Source: CAVONV01 sp963697355 (lineage in GTDB: Bacteria > Acidobacteriota > Vicinamibacteria > Marinacidobacterales > DATDRI01). Taken from it: 64,000 nt of DNA. The translations under genes were made by a program, and so were the position numbers. Of the stretch, positions 8,428-16,155 are shown piece by piece. The stretch covers positions 496,001 through 560,000 of the forward strand of contig CAVONV010000022.1 of assembly GCA_963697355.1 (NCBI GenBank), written 5' to 3'. How positions within the stretch are numbered: position 1 is the stretch's first letter; each line of letters starts with the position of its first letter. The notes under the pieces are model-generated. The model was given only the letters and a program-made list of their open reading frames with translations. It did no database searches and was not told the DNA's origin.

Positions 8428-8447
8428 TTCTCTCCCACTAGAGAGAA
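8428..8447. promoter_or_regulatory. Hairpin in the leader of the PqqB-like gene
   Basis: TTCTCTC at 8428-8434 and GAGAGAA at 8441-8447 form a perfect 7-bp stem with a CCACTA loop. The pairing continues imperfectly outward (GTA/TAC and TGCA on both sides). It lies about 50 bp before the start codon and could be an operator or an RNA leader structure. Confidence 0.3.
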
Positions 8448-8496
8448 GAATACGTTTTGCAGCTAAAATAGTGCAACAGCAAGGTCGGAGGAGCAA

Positions 8497-9441
8497 ATGA
8501 GAAGACGGCTTGTTCTACTATCGTTGTTCACATGTGGAACCATTACCATGGGCTCGGGGGCTCCGGTCGAGGGAAAATCACCTTACGTTATCGTGCTGGG
8601 AATCGCCCAAGATGGCGGAGTCCCGCAGACCGGAACAAAGGAACATCCGGGATGGAGCGACAATCGATTTCGACGATTCGTCACTTGTCTCGGCATCGTT
8701 GATGAAGACACGTCTCAAAGATGGATGCTGGACGCCACTCCGGATTTTCCCGAACAACTGCACATGCTCGATGAGATAGCCCCGGTAGAAGGCAAACCGG
8801 GTCTGGACGGCATCTTCCTGACACATGCCCACATGGGGCACTACACCGGTTTGATGCATCTAGGGTACGAGGTCATCGGGGCCAAGAGTGTTCCTGTCTA
8901 CGGCATGCCGAAGATGGTTGAGTTTCTCGGTACCAACGGGCCTTGGGATCAGCTCGTGCGATATCATAATATCGAGTTGAGAAGACTGGAGGACGGAGTT
9001 CCGGTTAGACTCAACGACCGCATTACGATCACACCATTTCTCGTGCCCCACCGCCAGGAATACACGGAAGTCGTAGGATTTCGCGTTCGAGGTCCGAACC
9101 GCTCAGTTCTTTTCATTCCGGACATCGATCAGTGGGAAGATTGGGACGAGTCGGGAATCCGCATCGAAGATGAGATTGCCAAAGTCGATGTGGCTTATCT
9201 CGACGGCTCCTTCTACGCAAACGGCGAGATACCGGGACGGGATATGACGGGCTTCCCCCATCCTTTCATTACCCATAGCATGGAGAGATTCCGAGCTTTA
9301 GCCCGAGAGGAACGCGACAAGATCCGTTTCATTCATCTGAATCACACGAATCCGGCTCTCGATGTGGAAAGTGCGGCTACAAAAACCATCAGAGACAATG
9401 GATTTCATATCGCCGAGGAAAAAGAGCGCATTGTGCTTTAG
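8497..9441 (+). CDS. PqqB-like metallo-beta-lactamase-fold hydrolase, exported
   Basis: Protein of 314 residues with an N-terminal signal peptide (cleavage near residue 22) followed by a fold resembling PqqB (VIVLGIAQDGGVPQTG). The metal motif is THAHMGHYTG with His110, His112 and His115; the usual Asp of HxHxDH is replaced by Gly, as in PqqB. GLMHLGYEVIGAKSVPVYG and the late His residues are also PqqB-like. No other pqq gene is near, so a role in PQQ synthesis is doubtful; an exported hydrolase of unknown substrate is the safer reading. GGAGGA at 8488-8493 supports the start. Confidence 0.8.
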   Translation: MRRRLVLLSLFTCGTITMGSGAPVEGKSPYVIVLGIAQDGGVPQTGTKEHPGWSDNRFRRFVTCLGIVDEDTSQRWMLDATPDFPEQLHMLDEIAPVEGKPGLDGIFLTHAHMGHYTGLMHLGYEVIGAKSVPVYGMPKMVEFLGTNGPWDQLVRYHNIELRRLEDGVPVRLNDRITITPFLVPHRQEYTEVVGFRVRGPNRSVLFIPDIDQWEDWDESGIRIEDEIAKVDVAYLDGSFYANGEIPGRDMTGFPHPFITHSMERFRALAREERDKIRFIHLNHTNPALDVESAATKTIRDNGFHIAEEKERIVL

Positions 9442-9450
9442 CTGACCGTA

Positions 9451-9795
9451 TTGATTCTCTCGGGAGAAGTTCAAAGGAAAAGCCGTGAAAACCACACATG
9501 GACGAGTCGAATCTTGAACCTTCCCGTGAACGACGAGGAGGCTTATCTCGGTTCGAGCCCCATCAACTATGCGGATGGTCTCGCTGACCTGCTTCTCGTC
9601 GTCCACGGTCTGATCGACGACAACGTTCACTTCCAAGATGCGACGCGCCTCGTACAAAAGCTCATCGAGATGAGGAAAGATTTCGAGGTCATGTACTACC
9701 CGGTGGAACGCCACGTGATCGAGACGGAAGCAAGTCGGTACGACTACGTCAAGCGGCTGACGGCATTCTTCGACGAGCACTTGCTCGAAAGCTAA
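9451..9795 (+). pseudogene. C-terminal remnant of an S9 (DPP4/prolyl oligopeptidase) peptidase
   Basis: From about 9520 the frame encodes only the last 90 residues of an S9 peptidase: NDEEAYLGSSPINYADGL, then LLLVVHGLIDDNVHFQDATR, then DFEVMYYPVERHVIE and FFDEHL. The catalytic Asp (GLIDDNVH) and a His (ERHV) can be seen, but the Ser nucleophile domain and propeller are absent and EDHGF is degraded. The first 20 codons have no match to the family. It is a decayed gene end next to the PqqB-like gene. An intact-looking relative (one frameshift) is at 47076-49341. Confidence 0.65.
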
Positions 9796-11396
9796 GAGTC
9801 TTTTGGTGGGGTCGTGGGGTAACTCGACGGGTCGATAGCCGCTTCGATGAGAGTGGGACCGGATGTCTCGAGCGACCACTTGAGGACGTCATCAAGTCGG
9901 TCTCGATGAGAGACGTGTCTTGCCGGAATGCCGTGGGCCTCGGCGATCTTCACAAAATCGGGAGCCGAGAATTCCGTGCCAAAGGGCTGTTTGCCGGAAC
10001 GCTTCTGGTGCGAACGGATCAAATCGAGAGCATTGTCTTTCATGACGAGGACGGTGACGGAGGTTCCCACGGAAGCCAAGGTGTTGAGCTCACCCAAGGT
10101 CATCATCAGCCCCGCGTCTCCGGTCAGGCTCACCACCGGGGTATCGGGCAATTGCAGGCTTGCGGCAATGGCTGCGGGAAGCCCGTAGCCCATACTGGAT
10201 AAGCCGTTGGATACGAGAAATCGATTAGGCGTGAAGGCAGGCCACTCCAAACAGGCAAATATCTTGTGAGATCCGACATCGGTCGTCAGGAGGCCCTCTC
10301 TAGGAAGACGTTCTCGAAGAACATGAAGCACTTCCTGCGGCGTCACGGAGTCGGCAGACGAGGTAGAACGGACTAGTCTCGGATACTTGGCGAGATGTTT
10401 GGCGACCCGCACTTCGCCCCAGTCGTCGTCAGCACGCGGCGTGCTGGTGCGCAATCTTGCGAGAACAGGTTTGGCGGGGCCCAGTAGTTCAGCGGCCAGC
10501 GGCAACATCGGATCCCGGTTAGTCCAGTTGCCGACCCAAATGAGGGGTGCAGGATGTTCCCACGGCCGAACCAGCTCGACGACATCGAAGCCAACCGCCA
10601 AGACGCAGTCTGCTTCCTCCAGAACGTCGTAGACGGGATCCGTTCTTGTCAATCCGATGGTTCCTGCGGAGAGGGGATGCTCGTCGGTTATCGCGCCTTT
10701 TGCTTTGGGCGTCACGATGACCGGTGCCCGCAAAGACTCGGCTAATTGAACGAGCTCTGCATACGGACGTTCGGGTTCGAGACCGAGCCCAGCCAGGAGC
10801 ACAGGTCGAGTCGATCTGCCGATGAGATCCCGTGCGATCTCAATGTGCTCGGAGGATGGTGCGAACGAGACACTCGGTACAGCTTCGGTTCCCGATTCGA
10901 CTTGCCAAGAAGCCTCATCATTACTGATGCGGAGATGCACCGGCCCTGGTCTACCCGTCATTGATAGCGCAATAGCATCACGAACCATCTCGGCCGTGTC
11001 CTGTGCGGTGAGAGGAAATGATGCTTTTGTGATCGGTTTGAACAAAGCACCGAGATCGAGGACCTGGTGGGTGTGGATGGAAAGAAGCTTCTCCGGCGTT
11101 TGCGCCGTGATGAGGAGGATGGGCGCTCGATCCAAAAAGGCATGAGCCACTCCGGTAACGGCATTGGTCGCTCCGGGACCCAGAGTGGTAAGACAAGCTG
11201 CCGGTTTCCCGGTTACACGAGCCGAAGCGCAGGCCATGAAGACCGCTGCACATTCACGGTGGACGAGAACGAAGCGGATGCTGCTCCGGCGGAATGAATC
11301 GAGCAGCTCGACGGTTTCTCCTCCGGGCAAACCGTAAACCGTATCGATGCCTGCCTCTATGAGGCAGGAAGATAGAACGTCGGCAACCGTGGTCAT
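9792..11396 (-). CDS. Thiamine-diphosphate-dependent enzyme, acetolactate synthase-like
   Basis: Protein of 534 residues with the three-domain layout of acetohydroxyacid synthase, benzoylformate decarboxylase and related ThDP enzymes. The PYR domain starts VADVLSSCLIEAGIDTVYGLPGGE and holds the activating Glu48 (VHRECAAVFMA). The PP domain has the cofactor motif SLTGDAGLMM...KDNALDL. It lacks the extra features that would prove acetolactate synthase, and no small subunit (ilvN/ilvH) gene is adjacent, so oxalyl-CoA-, sulfoacetaldehyde- or benzoylformate-type activities remain possible. It converges with the S9 remnant, with a few bases of overlap. Confidence 0.8.
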   Translation of the reverse strand: MTTVADVLSSCLIEAGIDTVYGLPGGETVELLDSFRRSSIRFVLVHRECAAVFMACASARVTGKPAACLTTLGPGATNAVTGVAHAFLDRAPILLITAQTPEKLLSIHTHQVLDLGALFKPITKASFPLTAQDTAEMVRDAIALSMTGRPGPVHLRISNDEASWQVESGTEAVPSVSFAPSSEHIEIARDLIGRSTRPVLLAGLGLEPERPYAELVQLAESLRAPVIVTPKAKGAITDEHPLSAGTIGLTRTDPVYDVLEEADCVLAVGFDVVELVRPWEHPAPLIWVGNWTNRDPMLPLAAELLGPAKPVLARLRTSTPRADDDWGEVRVAKHLAKYPRLVRSTSSADSVTPQEVLHVLRERLPREGLLTTDVGSHKIFACLEWPAFTPNRFLVSNGLSSMGYGLPAAIAASLQLPDTPVVSLTGDAGLMMTLGELNTLASVGTSVTVLVMKDNALDLIRSHQKRSGKQPFGTEFSAPDFVKIAEAHGIPARHVSHRDRLDDVLKWSLETSGPTLIEAAIDPSSYPTTPPKDS

Positions 11397-11933
11397 AAGA
11401 GGGGCATCTTATAGGAAAAAGTGTGAAGCAGAAAGGAGACCCCAACGGGTGAGCGGAGTATGTGTGGCCGCTCGGCTTTCACTCCAGTTCTGTCCCACTC
11501 ATGTGAAGCTAATGGCCGATGAATGCATCAGATGCCGGTGGGATACTCGAGGAGGAATCACCAGGTCTGAAATGTTGTAGGGCAAAACCTACAGAGTGTG
11601 CCTAAGACAGTCTTCCAACTGACTTGCCTATGGCACGGGTACGGGGCATCCGCACGAAGTTAGTCTCCGATGCCGCCGACGTTGCCTGTCTTGGCCGTGC
11701 GGATCCTGTTCAGAGGATAAAAGAAAACAAAAAAAATCGATTGAGAGGAGAGAATCGCCGAAAAAGTCGTCTAAGTACTGAGATCTTCGAGATCGCCGTT
11801 GAGGGTGACGTTGAATGGCCTCGAAACGGTTGGGGAAGAGAAGGACATACGTCGCTCTCATAGTTTCCCGAGGGGATTGGGGAGAAGGGGGGACCCATTG
11901 CTGAACCATGCCGATGCGAGTGCACGACGAGTC
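11397..11933. other. 537-bp intergenic region with a small inverted repeat
   Basis: No convincing gene. TGTAGG (11576-11581) and CCTACA (11588-11593) form a 6-bp inverted repeat around GCAAAA. An A-rich run lies near 11723-11738. The frame of the sigma-54 activator is open back to about 11799, but the added residues do not resemble a sensor domain. Confidence 0.4.
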
Positions 11934-12872
11934 ATGGGTGGTTTCGTTGCCACCAGTTCGTCCATGTTGGCGGTGCTAGAGCAAATCGAACAGGTTGCCG
12001 GTTTCGATGTCGCAATCCACGTGCGTGGCGAGAGTGGAACAGGTAAAGAGCTCGTAGCTCGAGCCATCCATGACTGCGGAGAACGATCCGGGAGTCCATT
12101 CGTGGCGATAAACTGCGCCGCCATTCCGGATTCACTTCTCGAAGCAGAGCTTTTTGGACATGTGAGAGGAGCATTTACCGGAGCGGAACGGAGTCGTCCG
12201 GGTCTCGTCGAAGAAGCCCACGGTGGAACGCTTTTTCTCGACGAAGTGGCCGACCTGTCGATGCGCGGGCAATCGCTCCTGTTGAGGGTCCTTCAGGAAA
12301 GGGAGTTCAGGCGGTTGGGAGAATCCGCCACGCAACGAGCCGATTTTCGTTTGCTCTCCGCCACTCACAAACGACTCGAGAACGCCGTCAAGGAAGGCTC
12401 TTTCAGGGAAGACCTTTTCTTTCGGCTGAAAGTCGTGGATATCGAACTGCCCGCCCTGAGGAAGCGCAGAGACGATATCTTACCGTTGGTCGAGTACTTC
12501 TTGACCAAAAAGTCGGCGCAGCTCCGATTGGCGAGGCCTCTTGTTACACAAGGAGCAAAGAGAGCCTTGATGGCTTACTCCTGGCCTGGAAACGTGAGGG
12601 AGCTCGAGAACGAGATCGTCCAATCCTTGTTGCGTATCGGCCAAAGCAAGTTTTTGGAGTTGAACCATCTTTCATCGAATATCAAGGGGCGAAAAAACTC
12701 TCCACTTCGTTTTGCTTCGAGTGATTTCGAGAAACAGTACCTCGAAGACGCTCTCGCACGGCATGGAGGCAATCGAACACGTACGGCGCGTTTCTTGGGC
12801 CTCACACGACAGTCGCTTTATAACAAGCTGAAGAAACACCGCCTGTTGGTAGCGGTCCGTAAGGCGAGCTGA
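11934..12872 (+). CDS. Sigma-54 interaction AAA+ activator without a sensor domain
   Basis: Enhancer-binding protein that would remodel RNA polymerase-sigma-54. The AAA+ core has Walker A GESGTGKE (residues 32-39), the sigma-54 contact loop GAFTGA (79-84), Walker B GTLFLDE (99-104) and an arginine-finger region (FREDLFFRL). The C-terminus is a Fis-type helix-turn-helix (NRTRTARFLGLTRQSLYNKL). From ATG 11934 it is 312 residues, starting right at the AAA+ domain; the receiver, FHA or GAF domain usual in this family is missing. A TTG at 11799 adds 45 residues without recognisable homology. Regulation may therefore depend on abundance or a partner protein, or the 5' end may be lost. Confidence 0.85.
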   Translation: MGGFVATSSSMLAVLEQIEQVAGFDVAIHVRGESGTGKELVARAIHDCGERSGSPFVAINCAAIPDSLLEAELFGHVRGAFTGAERSRPGLVEEAHGGTLFLDEVADLSMRGQSLLLRVLQEREFRRLGESATQRADFRLLSATHKRLENAVKEGSFREDLFFRLKVVDIELPALRKRRDDILPLVEYFLTKKSAQLRLARPLVTQGAKRALMAYSWPGNVRELENEIVQSLLRIGQSKFLELNHLSSNIKGRKNSPLRFASSDFEKQYLEDALARHGGNRTRTARFLGLTRQSLYNKLKKHRLLVAVRKAS

Positions 12873-13236
12873 AGAGAGTGACGCGCACGTGTCGGACACC
12901 GTCCTCAGCGTAAGCATTGCATCGCCCAATGGAGCCGCATACAATCGCTCTTCTCGCTGATTGGGTAGTCTAGTGTTGAGTCGAACTGAGGTATGTCACT
13001 CGATGACTGGACTCTGAAAAAGCAGTAAGAAGAGCAGTCGGGCAGCCCGCCTTCGCTCCGCGCGTCTGAACCTAGAGCGGAGCTACGGCGAGGCCTCGCC
13101 GTAGCCGTTGGTCTAAGATGACCGCCAACGGCGTAGGCGAGTCAAGCAGACGAGCAGCCAGTCGGTTGGCTGGCGCGTCCTGCAAAGCGAGGCGCGACAT
13201 TCCGGTCCATTTCGTTTTGGAGAGAGGAGTTACAAC
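12873..13236. repeat. Intergenic region with a 24-bp perfect palindrome
   Basis: GCTACGGCGAGG at 13082-13093 is followed without a loop by its exact reverse complement at 13094-13105. Overlapping it, GCCGTTGG (13104-13111) and CCAACGGC (13125-13132) form a second stem. The surrounding words (CCGCCTTCGCTCCG near 13048) resemble the GC-rich repeats at 8255-8380 and 35635-35762. No gene is visible in the gap. Confidence 0.6.
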
Positions 13237-14952
13237 ATGAAACAAGTGCGCCTTTCGTCGTTCTTGTTATTGGCAATTGCGGGATGGATTGGCGCGGCCG
13301 AAACAACCCCACAAGAGACGAAAATCTACTGGGGCGACGAGGTCCCTGCGAATTGGAATGGCCAGTGGCCGGAAAATCTGCAAACGGTACCGGAAAAAAC
13401 CAAATACAGTCGGACCACTTCGACCTATGAAGCTCACGAGTTCATAGATGTCATGAAATGGAACAGCGAGAACCTGCACGTTGTCAATATGTTCACGAGC
13501 ACTCTCAGGAAGGTTTCGTCGGCCGTGGTTCTCGCCAACCCCCGAGTGACCTCTCCCGAAGAGGCGAAGGCATCGGGCAAGCCGGTCATCTACCTACAGG
13601 GCACCATCCATCCACCGGAGTCGGAGGGAAAAGAAGCGCTTTTGATGCTCATGCGTGACATTCTACTCGGCGACAAGAAACATCTTTTGGATGATCAGAT
13701 CCTCATCATTTGCCCGGTGTTCAACGTCGATGGCAACGACACCTGGAGCACCAAGCAAGGAACACCGCACCTTATCGGCACTAGACGAAATGCACTCGAC
13801 TACGACCTCAACCGAGATGCCATCAAATTAGAGACCATCGAAGTCAACGGGTTGTACGAGAACATCTTCAACAAATGGGATCCCGTGCTCGCCTTCGATG
13901 CGCACGCCATGGGACGGGTCAAACACGGCTACGCCATCGTCTATGCCACCTCAACGGTTACGGCGGCGCACCCCGGGCCGCGGAGCTACGTCTTTGACAC
14001 GATGTTCCCGGCCATTCGCGAGAAAATCCGTCAAAACTTCCATCTCGAGACCTTTACACATTGCATGTATGACGAGGAGAACTGGCCACCCACGGTCTGG
14101 AGTCACGAGAAGGCCTTCTGGACAACGGAAGGGAAGTTCCTCACCGCTGCCTACGCGTTACGAAACCGGATGTCGGTCCTGGTCGAAACCCCTGGACATC
14201 CATCGTTCGAGCGAAAGATCTACGCTCAATACGGGTTGATTAACGAGCTTTTGGAATACACCAATGAGCACGGACGGGAGATGGCAGAGATTTGTGAAAC
14301 GGCTGACAAAGACGTGGTGGAGCAAGTATCGACGAAGGCTGAATCGGGACACCTAACCAATTTCGTCGAGGGAACCTATGAGTCATGGGGTAAGGTTGAT
14401 CTTCTCGCCTATGCCGAGAATGAGCCCGAATACATCCCAGGAACGAGTGTGGAGAAGACGGTGCCAGCTTCCGCGAGTGGACCGCCGGAGCTCATTCCTG
14501 ACGTGGAGCACCTCACGAAGCCGGTTGGGATAAAGGAAGCGATGATGCCGCGTTGGTACGTTATTCCAGCAGAGCTCGAGGTGCTCGTCGAAAAACTGCG
14601 AAGGCAGAACATTGCTGTCGAAGTGTTGGAAAAACCATTGGTCGCTTCGGGAGAGCAGTTCGTCGTCGACAAGTTGACCAAAGTACAAAGCGGTGGATAC
14701 GCGATGACGAAACTGGAGGGCGGTTTTTGCAGGACAGATAAGAAGGAGTTTCCCGCGGGCACCTACCTCGTCGATATGGCCCAGCCCCTTGCCAACCTTG
14801 CGTTCTACAGCTTGGAGCCCCAGATTGGAGACGGCTTTGTCGGTTGGGGTCTTTTAGACGAGTACCTGAAGTCGATTGGTGTTGAACAGCGTAGTGTGGT
14901 TTACCCGATATTCAAGGGTCTGAAGAAGGTTGAAACGTCTGAGACAGAGTAG
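13237..14952 (+). CDS. Exported M14-family zinc carboxypeptidase
   Basis: Protein of 571 residues with a signal peptide (residues 1-20) and a peptidase M14 domain. Zinc ligands are His125 and Glu128 in TIHPPESEGKEA (usual HxxE) and His223 in FDAHAMG; the catalytic Glu316 is in VLVETPGHP. An Arg pair at GTRRNALDYDLNRD recalls the substrate-carboxylate site. The last 170 residues are an accessory region seen in related large bacterial M14 proteins. It would trim peptides in the periplasm or outside. GAGAGGAG lies before the ATG, and a palindrome-rich repeat precedes it. Confidence 0.87.
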   Translation: MKQVRLSSFLLLAIAGWIGAAETTPQETKIYWGDEVPANWNGQWPENLQTVPEKTKYSRTTSTYEAHEFIDVMKWNSENLHVVNMFTSTLRKVSSAVVLANPRVTSPEEAKASGKPVIYLQGTIHPPESEGKEALLMLMRDILLGDKKHLLDDQILIICPVFNVDGNDTWSTKQGTPHLIGTRRNALDYDLNRDAIKLETIEVNGLYENIFNKWDPVLAFDAHAMGRVKHGYAIVYATSTVTAAHPGPRSYVFDTMFPAIREKIRQNFHLETFTHCMYDEENWPPTVWSHEKAFWTTEGKFLTAAYALRNRMSVLVETPGHPSFERKIYAQYGLINELLEYTNEHGREMAEICETADKDVVEQVSTKAESGHLTNFVEGTYESWGKVDLLAYAENEPEYIPGTSVEKTVPASASGPPELIPDVEHLTKPVGIKEAMMPRWYVIPAELEVLVEKLRRQNIAVEVLEKPLVASGEQFVVDKLTKVQSGGYAMTKLEGGFCRTDKKEFPAGTYLVDMAQPLANLAFYSLEPQIGDGFVGWGLLDEYLKSIGVEQRSVVYPIFKGLKKVETSETE

Positions 14953-15063
14953 TACGTCTTCAAGCTGCTTTCTTCGGATGATCGCTCATTTTTCGAAGTA
15001 TCGATAGCCAATTATCCAGGTCAAGCAGAATGGACTTTGGGAAGCACGGGACGGATGATCAAA

Positions 15064-15531
15064 ATGAACATCTTACATTTTACAGCGGTTCAGAGGAGTG
15101 CCTTTTTGAGGCTCCTTTTTGGGGTCTTGGCTCTGGTAACAGCGGGCGCGGTATTCGCGACGCGAGGGATGGAGGGCTATCTCCACGACGATACGGCACG
15201 GCGCATTGTCGTCCTGATCGCCCTATCCGCGATCGCCTTTTGGCTCGTAGACTCGATGCTGACGAAGCGAACGAAAGAAAGAGGTGACAGCGTTCTGGAT
15301 GAGCGCGACCGGGTCATTGTGTGCCGTGCCACCCATTGGACTCTGGTCGGAGTGCTTGTCTACATCGCTGGAGGTGGCATTGTCCTAACGGAGATCTTCT
15401 ACGATGAAGGACAAATCTCCGTCTCTTACGTTTTCCTGGGAGCTATGAGTGCCTTGTTGGTCTCGCTCATTCTGCAGGCAGGCATGATCTTGTGGGCGTA
15501 CTGGAGAGATGCTGACCGTGTCGACTTCTAG
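15064..15531 (+). CDS. Four-helix membrane protein (DUF2178-like)
   Basis: About 155 residues with four hydrophobic segments (near residues 12-29, 42-60, 87-108 and 118-146) and a short charged loop between the second and third (KRTKERGDSVLDERDRVI). That DERD loop and layout fit DUF2178-type proteins, which are commonly encoded next to a small XRE regulator, as here. No function is known. I used the ATG at 15064; an ATG three codons upstream (15055) is in the same frame. The next gene starts inside the end of this one, so they form an operon. Confidence 0.7.
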   Translation: MNILHFTAVQRSAFLRLLFGVLALVTAGAVFATRGMEGYLHDDTARRIVVLIALSAIAFWLVDSMLTKRTKERGDSVLDERDRVIVCRATHWTLVGVLVYIAGGGIVLTEIFYDEGQISVSYVFLGAMSALLVSLILQAGMILWAYWRDADRVDF

Positions 15532-15811
15532 AATCGAGAATAGAATCCGGCGGCTGCGTTTCGAGCGAGGCGAGATGACCCAGCAAGAGCTCGCTCGACG
15601 TGCCGGATGCACTCGACAAACCATTATCGCCCTCGAACAAGGAAGATACGTTCCGTCGTTGGTTTTGGCATTTCGTATCGCCGAGTCGCTGGGCGCACCG
15701 TTGGAACAGGTTTTTCACATGGAGAAGCCGGACATGGGAGAAATTGAGGCGCTCGGGCAACAATGTTCCGGCGTGGCTGAGCGTCGGACGGGAAAGTGCG
15801 GCGGAACGTAA
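15509..15811 (+). CDS. XRE-family helix-turn-helix regulator
   Basis: Small DNA-binding protein of 100 residues. The helix-turn-helix is RGEMTQQELARRAGCTRQTI followed by IALEQGRYVPSL, typical of the short YgzD/YozG-like regulators that consist of little more than an HTH. The tail (ALGQQCSGVAERRTGKCGGT) is probably unstructured. It overlaps the upstream membrane protein gene by 23 bp, which supports a two-gene operon in which the regulator and membrane protein work together. A GTG at 15518 is an alternative start, better spaced from GGAGAG at 15503-15508. Confidence 0.85.
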   Translation: MLTVSTSRIENRIRRLRFERGEMTQQELARRAGCTRQTIIALEQGRYVPSLVLAFRIAESLGAPLEQVFHMEKPDMGEIEALGQQCSGVAERRTGKCGGT

Positions 15812-16155
15812 GAAGAGCTTGAAGAGTTCCTGATGAGCAAAGTGAAAAACAGATTGAAGTCCGGTGAGGCGGGGGCGGAATCCCAACCAGGAGAGGGATC
15901 TCGGCGCACGGCTCCTCCCCAATTCCGCCCCCGTCGCACTCAGGGGCAAAAACTAGGTTGTCTTACAGCCTTGGCCGCCTGGATCGCCTGTTAGCTGATA
16001 TCCAAGCTAATAACCATAAAGTTTGACTGTTGTCAAGAAAAAAAACGCGCTTTCTTTGCTTCTTGTTTGTGGTCTAGAGTCGGTCGACAGGTTCCAAGAC
16101 GCCGCATATAATGACCCCGCTTTGTCAGTTTTGAGTGTGTGATAGGAGGACGCTC
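15812..16155. other. 344-bp gap with a long inverted repeat and the M24 promoter
   Basis: CGGGGGCGGAAT (15870-15881) and ATTCCGCCCCCG (15922-15933) are exact 12-bp reverse complements around a 40-nt loop that itself has GGAG/CTCC pairing. There is no T-tract, so it is not a standard terminator. A smaller repeat, TTGAC/GTCAA around TGTT, lies near 16022-16035. The promoter of the M24 gene is listed separately. Confidence 0.5.
16084..16112 (+). promoter_or_regulatory. Sigma-70-type promoter of the first Tat M24 peptidase
   Basis: TCGACA at 16084-16089 (5 of 6 to the -35 consensus) and a perfect TATAAT at 16107-16112 are separated by exactly 17 bp. The M24 start codon is 44 bp downstream and a good Shine-Dalgarno sequence (TAGGAGGA) follows. 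Confidence 0.6.

Noticed and set aside
8497..9441. PqqB as evidence of PQQ biosynthesis
   Set aside because: The fold and metal motif are PqqB-like, but the protein has a signal peptide and no pqqA, pqqC, pqqD or pqqE gene is nearby.
9546..9565. GGTTCGAGCCCC word resembling a tRNA T-arm
   Set aside because: No acceptor, D or anticodon arm can be placed around it, and it codes for the S9 remnant (LGSSPIN).
9792..11396. Naming the ThDP enzyme ilvB
   Set aside because: There is no regulatory subunit gene or other ilv/leu gene next to it, and related ThDP enzymes share the same motifs.
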